IMG/VR virus record: IMGVR_UViG_3300043775_000771
Coordinates: 1 to 27,782 of that record
Reading direction: 5' to 3' (one strand)
From: a virus
DNA length: 27,782 nucleotides
Made by a program: the position numbers and the translations under genes. Positions 1-6,668 of this stretch are shown here, piece after piece. How positions within the stretch are numbered: the first letter of the stretch is position 1; each line of letters begins with the position of its first letter. The notes beneath the pieces were generated by a model that worked only from the letters and a program-made list of their open reading frames with translations, had not been told where the DNA came from and did no database searches.

Positions 1-189
1 CTCAGGCTCGTCAGCCGGGTGCAGCGTCCTGCGTGGCAGCTTGTACCGCTGTGCCCACTTCGTAACGGTGGAATAAGCCACGCCAAACCGCTTGGCAATC
101 TCTGCGGTTGGCACGCCTTCAGCCCACAGCTCGTGCAGCAAAACGACATCCGCCCGCGAGTGGTTGCGTGATACGTCGCTGGCCTTCAT
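1..189 (-). CDS. HTH DNA-binding protein, partial (C-terminus beyond window)
   Basis: An ATG at 189 opens a minus-strand frame that has no stop for 63 codons and runs off the left edge, so only the N-terminal part is seen. Residues about 25-50 read AEGVPTAEIAKRFGVAYSTV followed by TKWAQRYKLP, a classic helix-turn-helix of the kind found in small phage regulators and resolvase/transposase HTH domains. The start overlaps the stop of the upstream clamp gene by four bases (ATGA), suggesting translational coupling. The role is inferred to be DNA binding. Whether it is a regulator, a terminase-like or a recombinase fragment cannot be decided without the missing C-terminus. Confidence 0.75.
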   Translation of the reverse strand, partial: MKASDVSRNHSRADVVLLHELWAEGVPTAEIAKRFGVAYSTVTKWAQRYKLPRRTLHPADEPE

Positions 190-1328
190 GCGTCCTCCGC
201 CAGCGGCATGATGACGCCCGTGTACGAATCTCCAACCTTCATCACCGTCTTGCCATCTGGCTTGCAGATATGAATGGCAACGCACGGTTCGTCGTCCTGG
301 CCAAAAGGCTTGAGAAAATGATGCACGTACTTCGGATCAAGCTTGACGGTGGCGGGATCCGCAGGCGATTCAACGTGGCACTCAACCTCTGACTGCCCAG
401 CCTCTGAGCTCTTTGCAGTAAGAGTCAACGTGTCGCCTGAGAAAGCGAACCGCACGCCCTTTGATGACTCTGTGGCCACAACCGCTGCACAACTCACGGC
501 GTGAGCTAGGTCGCTCCGAGACACTGAATGAGCCTGTGGCAGCTCTTGCCCAAGCACGTCGCGCCACCTTGGGAATCGCCCTTCAATCAGACGGCACGTC
601 ACAGTGATTCCGCCAACATTCCCTCTGAACGCCTTAGCGTCACACTCGATTGACACGGTTTCATCAGCCCCTGCCTCGTTCGACAGCCACACCAAGGGGG
701 AGGTAGGAACGATTGGCGACTTCTTTTCCGTACCCTTTGGCTCGCCAACAAAATCGTCGGTCGCAGCCTCGCGGCCTACCTCGGCAATGCTCATTCTTCT
801 GCCGTCCGTGGCAACAAAAAATGCAGTGTTGCCAACGCATTCAATCAACACGCCGCCGAGAGCGTATCTGCTACTTTCCCTGTCGATGGCGTAAATGACT
901 GACTTAACGGCACGTCTGAACTCGTCACCCGTCAATGTCAACATGGGGTGCAAGTCCTCTGGCTCCCACAACGGGAACTCAGACGCAGGCTCGGTTGGCA
1001 ACTTCCACTCACAGCCCTTGGCCTTGATCTTGCACGTTGAGCCGTCTGGCGTGAGCGTCACGGTACTCCCGGTGGCATTCAGCAGGATGGTGTGCAGTCG
1101 GTTCTTCGGCAGAAGTATCGGCTCGCACTGAGCGTCCATCAGTTCAACGTCAATCCTGCAGTCCAAGTCGGTGCCGGTTACCAGGCCATTGCCGATGCAG
1201 ACGTTAGTGATCGCGCTATTGTTTGCCTTCCTGGCAACAGCCATTCCGGCTATCCTCACTGCCCTTTTGAACTCTTCGAGGTCCAGCGTGATTCCACTCG
1301 TCTTCCGTTCTTGTGTTGCCGTAGCCAT
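186..1328 (-). CDS. dnaN: Phage-encoded DNA polymerase III beta sliding clamp (DnaN-like)
   Basis: The 380-residue product has the length and three-domain layout of bacterial DnaN, the ring that tethers the replicative polymerase to DNA. Visible family signals are ITLDLEEFKRAV near the N-terminus, SAITNVCIGNG and GTDLDCRIDVEL in domain 1, LTGDEFRRAVKSVIYAIDRESSRYALGGV and FFVATDGRRMSIAEV in domain 2, and a domain 3 ending GDSYTGVIMPLAEDA where bacterial clamps have a YxxMPMR-like end. I chose the ATG at 1328. An upstream TTG (1361) in frame is possible but lies deeper in the preceding small gene. The Shine-Dalgarno AAAGGA abuts the ATG, so spacing is poor and coupling to upstream translation is likely. 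It sits in the early operon and would let the phage load its own clamp for replication. Confidence 0.88.
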   Translation of the reverse strand: MATATQERKTSGITLDLEEFKRAVRIAGMAVARKANNSAITNVCIGNGLVTGTDLDCRIDVELMDAQCEPILLPKNRLHTILLNATGSTVTLTPDGSTCKIKAKGCEWKLPTEPASEFPLWEPEDLHPMLTLTGDEFRRAVKSVIYAIDRESSRYALGGVLIECVGNTAFFVATDGRRMSIAEVGREAATDDFVGEPKGTEKKSPIVPTSPLVWLSNEAGADETVSIECDAKAFRGNVGGITVTCRLIEGRFPRWRDVLGQELPQAHSVSRSDLAHAVSCAAVVATESSKGVRFAFSGDTLTLTAKSSEAGQSEVECHVESPADPATVKLDPKYVHHFLKPFGQDDEPCVAIHICKPDGKTVMKVGDSYTGVIMPLAEDA

Positions 1329-1437
1329 TCCTTTGGCCCTTTCGTGAGAGAGACACACCAACCAAGATCCCGAGAGCGAAAGTGCCCGCGAGAAGTGTTT
1401 CGCCTATTGCCAACCACACGAAATCCGAGAGCGTCAT
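1216..1437 (-). CDS. Small putative membrane protein overlapping dnaN
   Basis: A 73-residue frame begins at an ATG that overlaps the upstream gene's stop (ATGA). Its first 30 residues form a convincing hydrophobic segment, FVWLAIGETLLAGTFALGIL then VGVSLSRK, i.e. one transmembrane helix followed by basic residues. The remaining about 40 residues are polar and lie inside the clamp gene in another frame (about 113 nt overlap), so the long tail may be incidental. The coupled start and clean hydrophobic N-terminus argue that it is real. The function is unknown; a single-pass phage membrane peptide is all that can be said. Confidence 0.5.
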   Translation of the reverse strand: MTLSDFVWLAIGETLLAGTFALGILVGVSLSRKGQRNGYGNTRTEDEWNHAGPRRVQKGSEDSRNGCCQEGKQ

Positions 1438-1703
1438 AGCCCCTCCTCGTCTTCAAGTAGCGGCCAGCTCTTGGGCTGCTCGCGTGCTTCGATGTGCTCG
1501 AAATAGCACGCCTGCCTGACGAGTCTGGCCCGCAGTTCGTCGTTCTCGGCCTTGAGCGTCTTGATGGACGCAATGGCAATCCCGATGGTGCGAGCGTTCG
1601 CCACGAGCGAGTCGTGCATGCTCCAGTTGTCAGCGTCTTCACTCGCGTGGATGCAGCCACCCTGCAGACGAAGCAGACGCTTGATAAGTCTTTCGGTTGT
1701 CAT
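1434..1703 (-). CDS. Small hypothetical early protein
   Basis: This 89-residue product has no domain I recognise. It starts MTTERLIKRLLRL, then has a helical stretch around residues 40-62 (SIKTLKAENDELRARL) with coiled-coil-like spacing, and an acidic end (LLEDEEGL). Its ATG overlaps the stop of the LexA-like HTH gene by four bases and its own stop overlaps the membrane peptide's start, placing it firmly within the early operon. A DNA-associated accessory role is possible but not shown by the sequence. Confidence 0.65.
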   Translation of the reverse strand: MTTERLIKRLLRLQGGCIHASEDADNWSMHDSLVANARTIGIAIASIKTLKAENDELRARLVRQACYFEHIEAREQPKSWPLLEDEEGL

Positions 1704-1936
1704 GTTCGCACCCTTATTCCTCGTGACTTCCCCGGTTCGCGTGTAATCCAGCCCTTACGCTCCAGCTGCTCAAGCATCCCCGTCACCGCGTGCGGGCTCT
1801 TGTAGGCCAGCCCGGCCGCGATCTCGCGGACGCTTGGCCCCCACATGCCGGCGGTGGACGCAATGAACTCGTACGCCCGCTGCTGCGAAGGCGTGAGCGG
1901 CAGGCGCTCGATGGTGGTGGTGTTCTCTGGGGTCAT
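1700..1936 (-). CDS. LexA-type winged-helix DNA-binding protein (no peptidase domain)
   Basis: The 78-residue product matches the N-terminal DNA-binding domain of LexA: LTPSQQRAYEFIASTAGMWG, then PSVREIAAGLAY and a recognition-helix region SPHAVTGMLEQLERKGWITR, ending REPGKSRGIRV. This mirrors the LexA pattern of 'RQ..v..fI......PS.REIa..lG..S...v...L..LE.KG.I.R....RaI'. The C-terminal Ser/Lys autopeptidase of LexA is absent, so it cannot self-cleave and is probably a constitutive or modulated regulator. Its start overlaps the DUF1376 gene stop (ATGA), and it lies between replication genes, suggesting control of early transcription or a helicase-loading accessory role. Confidence 0.8.
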   Translation of the reverse strand: MTPENTTTIERLPLTPSQQRAYEFIASTAGMWGPSVREIAAGLAYKSPHAVTGMLEQLERKGWITREPGKSRGIRVRT

Positions 1937-2829
1937 AGGTCTTCCTCCTTGAGTTTCATGGACTGTGCAAGCGCCACCACTTCCTTCGGACGCCTGTACG
2001 GTGCTGGCTGGTAGTCGGTGAACTCGCGTGCCTTGCGTTCCAGCCTTTCACGCTTGGCAACTTCCTCGGCGGCCTGGCCCACAACGCGGATGGTGCCGCC
2101 CTTGTCCTGCGATCTGCTCAGCCAGCCAACTAGAAACTTCCGCCAGTTCGACTTCTTGGCCTTGGCGGTGTTCGTTTTCAGCCACTCAGTTGCCCTGAGT
2201 AGCTCGATGTCCAGCTTGCATGCCGGAAACGCTTCGGCCCAAGTCGCTCTGTCTGCGTCGGTAATTCCCTGCCACCCGTCATCAATCGTCCACTGAATCG
2301 CATACTTCGGCTGCGAGCGTTTCCGCCGCCTCGGCGGATCGCTCGTAGCAACAACAGGCGCAGCCTGTTGTGTGTCTTCTCCGTCAGGAGAAGCACTTGG
2401 ATATGACGTTGACGTTGACGTTGACGTTGGATGGCATCCGTTTGCTATGCGTTTGCTATGCGTTTGCGATGCGTTTGCTATGCGTGACGCATCGCCGGAC
2501 CACCGCCCAGATGCCGCAGACTTCGCAGCCTGCGAACGCTTCTCCCTGATTTCGACGCACCGGCAGCGGTGCTCTTCGAGCTTCGCGTTGCGGAGAAGTC
2601 CGTCATCGCCTGCAGGAAACTTGCCCACAAGCACAGGCCAGCAACGAGCAACGCCAGGTGAAAGCCGCTCCAAGTCGGCGGGCTCGGCCGGAAGCGAGCC
2701 GCGATCCCACTGGATCATCAGCAGCGTCAGGTAGTGTCCTCGCTCCTCAGCCGTCCAGCCGATGGTGCTCGTCAGGAAGTCCCTGACATAGAGCGGGAGG
2801 TACACGTCAACTTTGGTGTCAGCGGACAT
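1933..2829 (-). CDS. DUF1376 (YdaU-type) phage replication protein
   Basis: The 298-residue product begins MSADTKVDVYLPLYVRDF and continues with GWTAEERGHYLTLLM, IQWDRGSLPAEPADLERLSP, the DUF1376 domain (about residues 6-75) found in phage replication-initiation genes. A low-complexity linker (about 110-175, including alternating Thr-Ser encoded by 6-bp repeats) leads to a C-terminal region with W-K-T-N and KKSNWRKFLVGWLSRSQ, a pattern frequent in phage replisome organiser or primosome-type proteins. The ATG at 2829 is preferred over an upstream in-frame start at 2841 because the domain starts directly after it. It overlaps the preceding small gene by 11 nt. The replication-initiation role is inferred from the family; no ATPase motif is present in this protein. 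Confidence 0.8.
   Translation of the reverse strand: MSADTKVDVYLPLYVRDFLTSTIGWTAEERGHYLTLLMIQWDRGSLPAEPADLERLSPGVARCWPVLVGKFPAGDDGLLRNAKLEEHRCRCVEIREKRSQAAKSAASGRWSGDASRIANASQTHSKRIANGCHPTSTSTSTSYPSASPDGEDTQQAAPVVATSDPPRRRKRSQPKYAIQWTIDDGWQGITDADRATWAEAFPACKLDIELLRATEWLKTNTAKAKKSNWRKFLVGWLSRSQDKGGTIRVVGQAAEEVAKRERLERKAREFTDYQPAPYRRPKEVVALAQSMKLKEEDL
2405..2428. repeat. Tandem 6-bp repeat (GACGTT x4)
   Basis: Four perfect head-to-tail copies of GACGTT lie inside the DUF1376 gene. On the coding strand they encode a Thr-Ser alternation in the linker. Because the unit is a multiple of three, copy changes would only lengthen or shorten the linker. Confidence 0.95.
2440..2483. repeat. Tandem 11-bp repeat (GTTTGCTATGC x4, one copy with one change)
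   Basis: Four consecutive 11-bp units occur, the third reading GTTTGCGATGC. They lie within the DUF1376 gene linker and encode the partly repeated peptide SRIANASQTHSKRIANG, as each unit is read in a different frame. Eleven is not a multiple of three, so gain or loss of one unit would shift the reading frame of a replication gene. Units are adjacent with no spacers, so this is not CRISPR. Confidence 0.95.
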
Positions 2830-3040
2830 TGGCGGCCTCACGGTTCTGCAGCTGCTTTTGCCACTCCACTGACTCAGCGGCCCGCTTCACAAGTGCGACG
2901 TGATGCCTTCCGATAGCGTTGGATGCCTCGTATAGCGCGCCGCTTGACTCAACAGACCGTCCGTCTTCTGCTGCCATTTCGTTGAGCATGTCGCGGATCA
3001 GGCGCATAAGCGTCTGCGTAAACGTTGGTTGCTTTGTCAT
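2819..3040 (-). CDS. Small hypothetical early protein
   Basis: This 73-residue, largely helical, mostly charged protein (MTKQPTFTQTLMRLIRDMLN..., ending RAAESVEWQKQL...) has no recognised domain. A good Shine-Dalgarno (AAGGGGA, 6 nt before the ATG at 3040) supports the start, and its end overlaps the DUF1376 gene start by 11 nt, so the two are probably co-translated. It may be a replication accessory factor by position only. Confidence 0.65.
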   Translation of the reverse strand: MTKQPTFTQTLMRLIRDMLNEMAAEDGRSVESSGALYEASNAIGRHHVALVKRAAESVEWQKQLQNREAANVR

Positions 3041-3065
3041 GCTGGATCCCCTTCCATTCCGCCAC

Positions 3066-3081
3066 GCCTCGTCGAAGAGGC
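3066..3081 (-). terminator. Short hairpin after the large HNH gene
   Basis: GCCTC-N6-GAGGC forms a 5-bp stem in the 48-nt gap between the HNH gene stop (3089) and the next start (3040). There is no U-tract, so if it matters it is more likely an RNA-processing or attenuation element than a full terminator. Confidence 0.3.
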
Positions 3082-3088
3082 ACCGTGC

Positions 3089-4309
3089 CTACGCGACAAA
3101 CGCCGCGTCGCTTTTCCCGTTGTTGCAGTCGTGGCAAAGAGTCCACAGGTTGCTGCTGTCATTTGCCCCTCCGCGAGCAACTGCAGTTCGGTGATCTACC
3201 TCCAGCTTCACGCCGTCGCGCTGACTCCTGCCGCACAACTGGCAGGCAAATTGGTCGCGACTCAGGATCGCGAATCGCAGCTTCTTGGAAATAGACGCAC
3301 GCCGAGCTGAAGCTGACTGACTGCACCGATCTGCGTCGCCAACTTCTTGCGCCAAAAATCCTGTGGGAACGTCAGACAGGTGCTTTGGAATAACGACGCA
3401 TCCAGACCGCATTTTCAAGACTGGCTTTTGGCGACCTTCGCCGGTCCAAAACAACGCCATGTGCGGATTTCGCCAGTGCGGACTGCAGTCTTTCTGCTCC
3501 TGAAGCTTCTTTCCTAGGTCGAACCCACGGCCAACAAGTCGTGCGGCGCGATCTTCTAGCCAAGACTTCGCAGCGTGGTCCGCGCTTTCGTATCTGCTGA
3601 GATCCTTTTCTAAAATCGCAGGAGTTATGAGGTCATTTCCGTCAGCCACAAGAGCGATGAACTGAATCAGCCTCAGCACCGTTTCTTCCTGTTCCGGAGT
3701 GGCCTCGCCAAGAAGAGATTCCCGCTTCTGCCCAGACTTTCTCTCGCACAGAATAATTAGGTCAGACACGGTTTCTGTTGCCGCTCCATGAAGCATTGCG
3801 GTGAACGTCTTGGAGACATCTGGCTTTCGGCGCGTGTCGTCAAAAGATGCAGCGAGACGCAATCTGCCGATCAGCCTGCAGGCCTCGCGAGAACGTTCTG
3901 ACATCCACTCAAGTTCAGGCGTCTTCTTCTCGAAAGACCACCCAAAAGCGTGCCGATTCCTGCAGTTGGGGGAATGAACGAGAACTGTTTTGATTCCGTG
4001 CGGCTCCATGCCAACAGGAAACCGCAGAAGACACGGCGTGACAGGCAAGCAAATGTCTGCCCACTGGATTTGCGGGTTAACTTTCCGCGCAAGCTCAATC
4101 GCTATCGGGTAAACGTTGTAGTAGGGCCTTTCAATGTTGCGCCAAAGCCTTTCAACGATTGGGCTGCAAAGGCCAAGAATGCTTCCGGCTGCGCGAATCG
4201 CCTCATATGACATGGCGGCAGCGTGTGACCGTATGATCCGGTCTAGGAACTCTTCGTTGGTGCCACGCTCGCCACGTGGGCGGCACGGCACAAAGTCATG
4301 GAATCGCAT
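3089..4309 (-). CDS. Large protein with unknown N-terminal region and C-terminal HNH nuclease
   Basis: The 406-residue product ends in a clear HNH endonuclease domain: RFAILSRDQFACQLCG (Cys356, Cys359), LEVDHRTAVARGG (the DH of the ββα-metal core at 372-373), Asn387 in SSNLW, and a second Cys pair (392, 395) before NNGKSD. The first about 335 residues match nothing I recognise. They contain an HTH-like opening (MSYEAIRAAGSILGLCSPIV), RPYYNVYPIAIELARKV, and a Cys/His-containing stretch around 113-121. The start is the ATG at 4309, in a TGATG overlap with the upstream winged-helix gene and preceded by GGAGGAAGG, rather than the upstream in-frame TTG. An early-expressed DNA endonuclease is inferred. 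Possible roles are host DNA attack, homing, or recombination processing beside the annealing protein, with the N-terminal part as a targeting domain. Confidence 0.82.
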   Translation of the reverse strand: MRFHDFVPCRPRGERGTNEEFLDRIIRSHAAAMSYEAIRAAGSILGLCSPIVERLWRNIERPYYNVYPIAIELARKVNPQIQWADICLPVTPCLLRFPVGMEPHGIKTVLVHSPNCRNRHAFGWSFEKKTPELEWMSERSREACRLIGRLRLAASFDDTRRKPDVSKTFTAMLHGAATETVSDLIILCERKSGQKRESLLGEATPEQEETVLRLIQFIALVADGNDLITPAILEKDLSRYESADHAAKSWLEDRAARLVGRGFDLGKKLQEQKDCSPHWRNPHMALFWTGEGRQKPVLKMRSGCVVIPKHLSDVPTGFLAQEVGDADRCSQSASARRASISKKLRFAILSRDQFACQLCGRSQRDGVKLEVDHRTAVARGGANDSSNLWTLCHDCNNGKSDAAFVA

Positions 4310-4620
4310 CACGCCTTCCTCCAAATCACCGCCATCCGCCCGCTGCTCGTCCGCCTGGTGCCCGCCTCCACGATCAGGCCGCGCCGTGCCAACTCAATCC
4401 GCCTGGGCCTGACGGTGCTCGCGTTCATCTCGAGCTCGTTCGTGATTTCTTCGTCAGTGCTGGGCGTGCGACAGATCAACTCGTAGACGCGCCGCTGCAT
4501 CGCGTTCAGCGTTGCCGGCCCCAGCGAGTCCGCAGCAGCGGCAGACGTGGCCGAGCCGTTCACGCTGGGCGCTGGCGTTGCGAACAGCGGCAGCGGTGCT
4601 TCCTTGTAGTAGTCGCTCAT
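4309..4620 (-). CDS. Winged-helix transcriptional regulator-like protein
   Basis: The 103-residue product has a disordered Pro/Ala/Ser N-terminus (1-35) followed by a winged-helix fold: NAMQRRVYELICRTPSTDEE, ITNELEMNASTVRPRRIELA, RRGLIVEAGTRRTSSGRMAV. The pattern 'T..ei...l.....stvrpR..eL...G.i......R.t..Gr...vw' is typical of small phage HTH proteins that sit beside recombination and replication genes. It is preceded by AAAGGACGCC, the leader motif shared by several early genes here, and is coupled by a TGATG overlap to the HNH gene. DNA binding is likely; whether it represses, activates or guides the HNH partner is unknown. Confidence 0.75.
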   Translation of the reverse strand: MSDYYKEAPLPLFATPAPSVNGSATSAAAADSLGPATLNAMQRRVYELICRTPSTDEEITNELEMNASTVRPRRIELARRGLIVEAGTRRTSSGRMAVIWRKA

Positions 4621-4779
4621 CCGTGGCGTCCTTTCCGTCCGTGTGTATTTGCCGGGTTACGCCCGGCGCGTCCGACTCACCGCCGGATCAACGGCGTCGG
4701 CTGCGGTTGTTACTCGCCACCTACCGCTAGGCGGCCAATGCGGCTGTGTTCGTCAGCCTGCGTCGCCAATGGCGTGGCG
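4621..4779. promoter_or_regulatory. Intergenic leader with consecutive hairpins
   Basis: This 159-nt gap separates the small gene ending at 4780 from the winged-helix gene starting at 4620. It contains GCCGGG-N5-CCCGGC (4651-4667) and CGCCG-N6-CGGCG (4681-4696), and a weaker CGCC...GGCG further right. No U-tract follows on either strand. It most likely holds a promoter or an mRNA leader structure. No protein-coding frame is convincing. Confidence 0.45.
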
Positions 4780-5016
4780 TTAGTCGCTGGACTCCGGTGG
4801 TGGAACGCAACTCACGGGCGTGTGCTGAATGCTGGGCTCGTACTTCTCAAGCCTTCGCAGCGTGTCGCTGAGTTCACGGCGAAAGACTTCGGCCATGAGT
4901 CGCTCGCGGGCCACGGCGTTGGCTTGGGCCAAGGCCCAACTTGCCATGCGTGGCAAGTGCTGCCGCTCGAGGTAGTCCGCCACAACCTTGGCGTCGATCA
5001 CGAGTGGCTCGCTCAT
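4780..5016 (-). CDS. Small hypothetical protein coupled to the annealing protein
   Basis: This 78-residue, helix-rich, charged product (MSEPLVIDAKVVADYLERQH..., RRELSDTLRRLEKY) has no recognised domain. Its ATG overlaps the stop of the Bet/RecT gene by four bases, so it is probably made in step with it. In Red-like systems the neighbour is often an exonuclease, but this protein is far too small and shows no nuclease residues. A recombination accessory role is only a positional guess. Confidence 0.6.
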   Translation of the reverse strand: MSEPLVIDAKVVADYLERQHLPRMASWALAQANAVARERLMAEVFRRELSDTLRRLEKYEPSIQHTPVSCVPPPESSD

Positions 5017-5702
5017 GCGTGCACCTCGTGCTCGGCGGCCTCGTGGGGGAACTCCTGGCCACGGTCTTCGGACTCAACGGTCAACGTCGGCACTTCCTGC
5101 TTGCCGGAAAACCTGCGGTGCTGCAGCGGCTCGGCGTGGTGGTTCACCGTCACGCTCACCTGCGGCTGTCGCATCCGGTCGGCCTCGTCTGGATCAACGA
5201 TGCCGCTGAATCCGAAGGCGTAGCGGATGGCCTGAATGGCTGCCTTGTGGCGAAGCATTCGGGCTGGCCACTTCTTCCATGGCTCCGTGCCCTGGCGGCA
5301 CTCGGCCAGGTACTCGGTGACCTCAACCGGGTGGCTGCGGTCCTTCCGGTGCACCTGGGCCGTGATCGCTACCAGCTGCCCGTCATCGCCCAGCCTGTCC
5401 ACGAACGTGATGCCGTCGTAGGCCGCGTGGTTGTTCGCCATCGTCATCCACCCGTCGATGCCAACGATCGGCTGGATGCCGCCGGCCCGTGTTGGGAAGG
5501 CGTAGATTTCCTTCGTCACCGGGTTCAGCCCGTACTCGTTGGCCACCAGCAGGAAGGCAGCGAACTGCTCCTTTGTGGCCTTGTCGCAGCCACAGGTGGC
5601 ACGCACCGTGGCCTCAAAGGCCGCTGGCTCCATGCCAAACTTGGTGGCCATGCTCAGCAAGATGCTCTTGCGGTCGTTCGTGTTTGCAATCGTCGTGGTC
5701 AT
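5013..5702 (-). CDS. bet: Bet/RecT-family single-strand annealing protein
   Basis: The 229-residue product carries the Bet family core: FLLVANEYGLNPVTKEIYAF (51-70), GGIQPIVGIDGWMTMANN (74-91) and EPWKKWPARMLRHKAAIQAI followed by RYAFGFSGI (140-168), then DPDEADRM. These proteins coat and anneal single-stranded DNA in lambda Red-type phage recombination. The tail after about 180 is unstructured, acidic and His-rich, a usual site for contacts with a partner SSB or exonuclease. The start at ATG 5702 has AAAGGGA four nt upstream. No companion Exo/RecE-type nuclease is recognisable nearby; the large HNH protein two genes downstream is the only nuclease candidate in the operon. Confidence 0.9.
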   Translation of the reverse strand: MTTTIANTNDRKSILLSMATKFGMEPAAFEATVRATCGCDKATKEQFAAFLLVANEYGLNPVTKEIYAFPTRAGGIQPIVGIDGWMTMANNHAAYDGITFVDRLGDDGQLVAITAQVHRKDRSHPVEVTEYLAECRQGTEPWKKWPARMLRHKAAIQAIRYAFGFSGIVDPDEADRMRQPQVSVTVNHHAEPLQHRRFSGKQEVPTLTVESEDRGQEFPHEAAEHEVHA

Positions 5703-5726
5703 CGCGTCCCTTTCTGCGTTGTGGTG

Positions 5727-6155
5727 TTACTCTTGGAAACCGTTACTGCTCGTCTCGACAATGCCAACGTCTTCAAGTCGGGCCAGCGGATGCTTGGCAA
5801 TCTGCTCGGCGGCAGCGGCTAGCCGCTCAAGCAGCCGCTCAACGCCCGCCAGCGAAGTGGCGATGTCAGCCATTGACTCGCACACCGACTCGTACTGCAG
5901 ATCTGTCTGCTGCTTTGCCTTGGCTTTGGGCTTGTCGCCTGTGAGCACTTGGCGTGCAGCATCTGCATCTACCCACACCGGCCCAGTGCGGTCGTCGGTG
6001 CTACGCATCAGCTTGACGGCCGCAATCACGCCATCTGTGTGTGCGTCACTCAACTTCTTCTGGTCGGTAAGCGAGTCTGCCAGCACAGAAATACGCTTGA
6101 AACCGTCAGGCACTTGCGACTCGTCAGTGATCACCTTTGTTTTAAATCGCCTCAT
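5727..6155 (-). CDS. Hypothetical early protein upstream of bet
   Basis: The 142-residue product starts MRRFKTKVITDESQVPDGFK and has a conserved-looking segment RISVLADSLTDQKKLSDAHT then DGVIAAVKLMRSTDDRTGPV (21-60), a Lys/Ala linker, and a helical second half (SVCESMADIATSLAGVERLL, ERLAAAAEQI) that may form a coiled coil. The first half reads like a compact DNA-recognition fold, but no named family is evident. The start has AAAGGA six nt upstream (AAAGGACGCGAG-ATG), and an attenuator-like hairpin lies just before it. Confidence 0.6.
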   Translation of the reverse strand: MRRFKTKVITDESQVPDGFKRISVLADSLTDQKKLSDAHTDGVIAAVKLMRSTDDRTGPVWVDADAARQVLTGDKPKAKAKQQTDLQYESVCESMADIATSLAGVERLLERLAAAAEQIAKHPLARLEDVGIVETSSNGFQE

Positions 6156-6174
6156 CTCGCGTCCTTTGCTGTTG

Positions 6175-6206
6175 AAAAAAGCCCGCTCCGCGTCCTGCTC
6201 GGCGGG
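6175..6206 (-). terminator. Intrinsic terminator/attenuator-like hairpin with U-run
   Basis: On the minus strand CCCGC-N15-GCGGG is followed by C and then six T residues (6175-6180). It lies between the gene ending at 6285 and the gene starting at 6155, about 20 nt before that start. This fits partial termination or attenuation within the early operon. A second hairpin, GGGGC-N3-GCCCC, occurs at about 6229-6241 in the same gap. Confidence 0.5.
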
Positions 6207-6284
6207 TGGTTAGTGCGTCCTTGCTGCTGGGGCTCCGCCCCACTCCTTCCGCTCAGCGGTTCCACCGCCTTGCGTTCCCTTGTT

Positions 6285-6527
6285 TCAATGCGTGATGTCT
6301 GCGACGGGCACGTAGACCCAGCTGCCATCGGTGTTGACGCAGATCTCTCCGCGATCGTTGACCCACTCGACGCGGCCACTCCAGCGGCGACCGCAGGTAG
6401 TGCCGCTGACGAAATCGCCAACGGCTGGCTCTCGCGTCTTGTGGGCCGGGCTCAGCGTCTGCTCGTGCAGGCCAGCGACGGCGGCGAGGTACTCGTTTTC
6501 TGCGGGGCTTGATTCATTCGTGATCAT
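6285..6527 (-). CDS. Small hypothetical protein (SH3-like beta fold possible)
   Basis: The 80-residue product begins at an ATG with AAAGGAA about eight nt upstream. The C-terminal half, PAVGDFVSGTTCGRRWSGRV then EWVNDRGEICVNTDGSWVYV and PVADI, has the alternating beta pattern of a small SH3- or KOW-like barrel (GDxVxG...wxGxVxxVxxxG.v.V). Such domains bind nucleic acid or protein partners. An upstream in-frame start at 6608 was rejected because it would pass through a run of 12 cytosines and lacks a ribosome site. Confidence 0.6.
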   Translation of the reverse strand: MITNESSPAENEYLAAVAGLHEQTLSPAHKTREPAVGDFVSGTTCGRRWSGRVEWVNDRGEICVNTDGSWVYVPVADITH

Positions 6528-6586
6528 CGTCCGATTCCTTTTGTGTTCCCATGTCCACCAACCCCATTGCGGGGAGGAGTGTAAAT

Positions 6587-6598
6587 GGGGGGGGGGGG
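6587..6598. repeat. Homopolymer run of 12 G (plus strand)
   Basis: Twelve consecutive G lie about 60 bp upstream of the small gene at 6285-6527. Such a run is prone to slippage in replication and sequencing. It could vary promoter spacing or be an assembly-length uncertainty. Confidence 0.9.
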
Positions 6599-6668
6599 CA
6601 ATACTCATGCCAAAGGGCCTAGAAAAAAAGAGAAATCCTTTGCTTTGTGCGGTGCGTAACTTGTCGAA

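Noticed and set aside
2440-2483. Possible CRISPR-like array
   Set aside because: Units are 11 bp, directly adjacent and inside a coding sequence; no spacers.
4276-5223. 315-residue plus-strand open frame
   Set aside because: It runs antisense to the winged-helix gene, an intergenic gap and part of bet, with Arg/Pro/Ser-rich low-quality protein and no domain. It is a by-product of high GC.
4941-5822. 293-residue plus-strand open frame
   Set aside because: Antisense to the Bet/RecT gene, whose protein is clearly recognised. The translated product has no family signature.
5539-6213. 224-residue plus-strand frame rich in Ser/Ala
   Set aside because: Antisense to bet and the next early gene, with no ribosome site.
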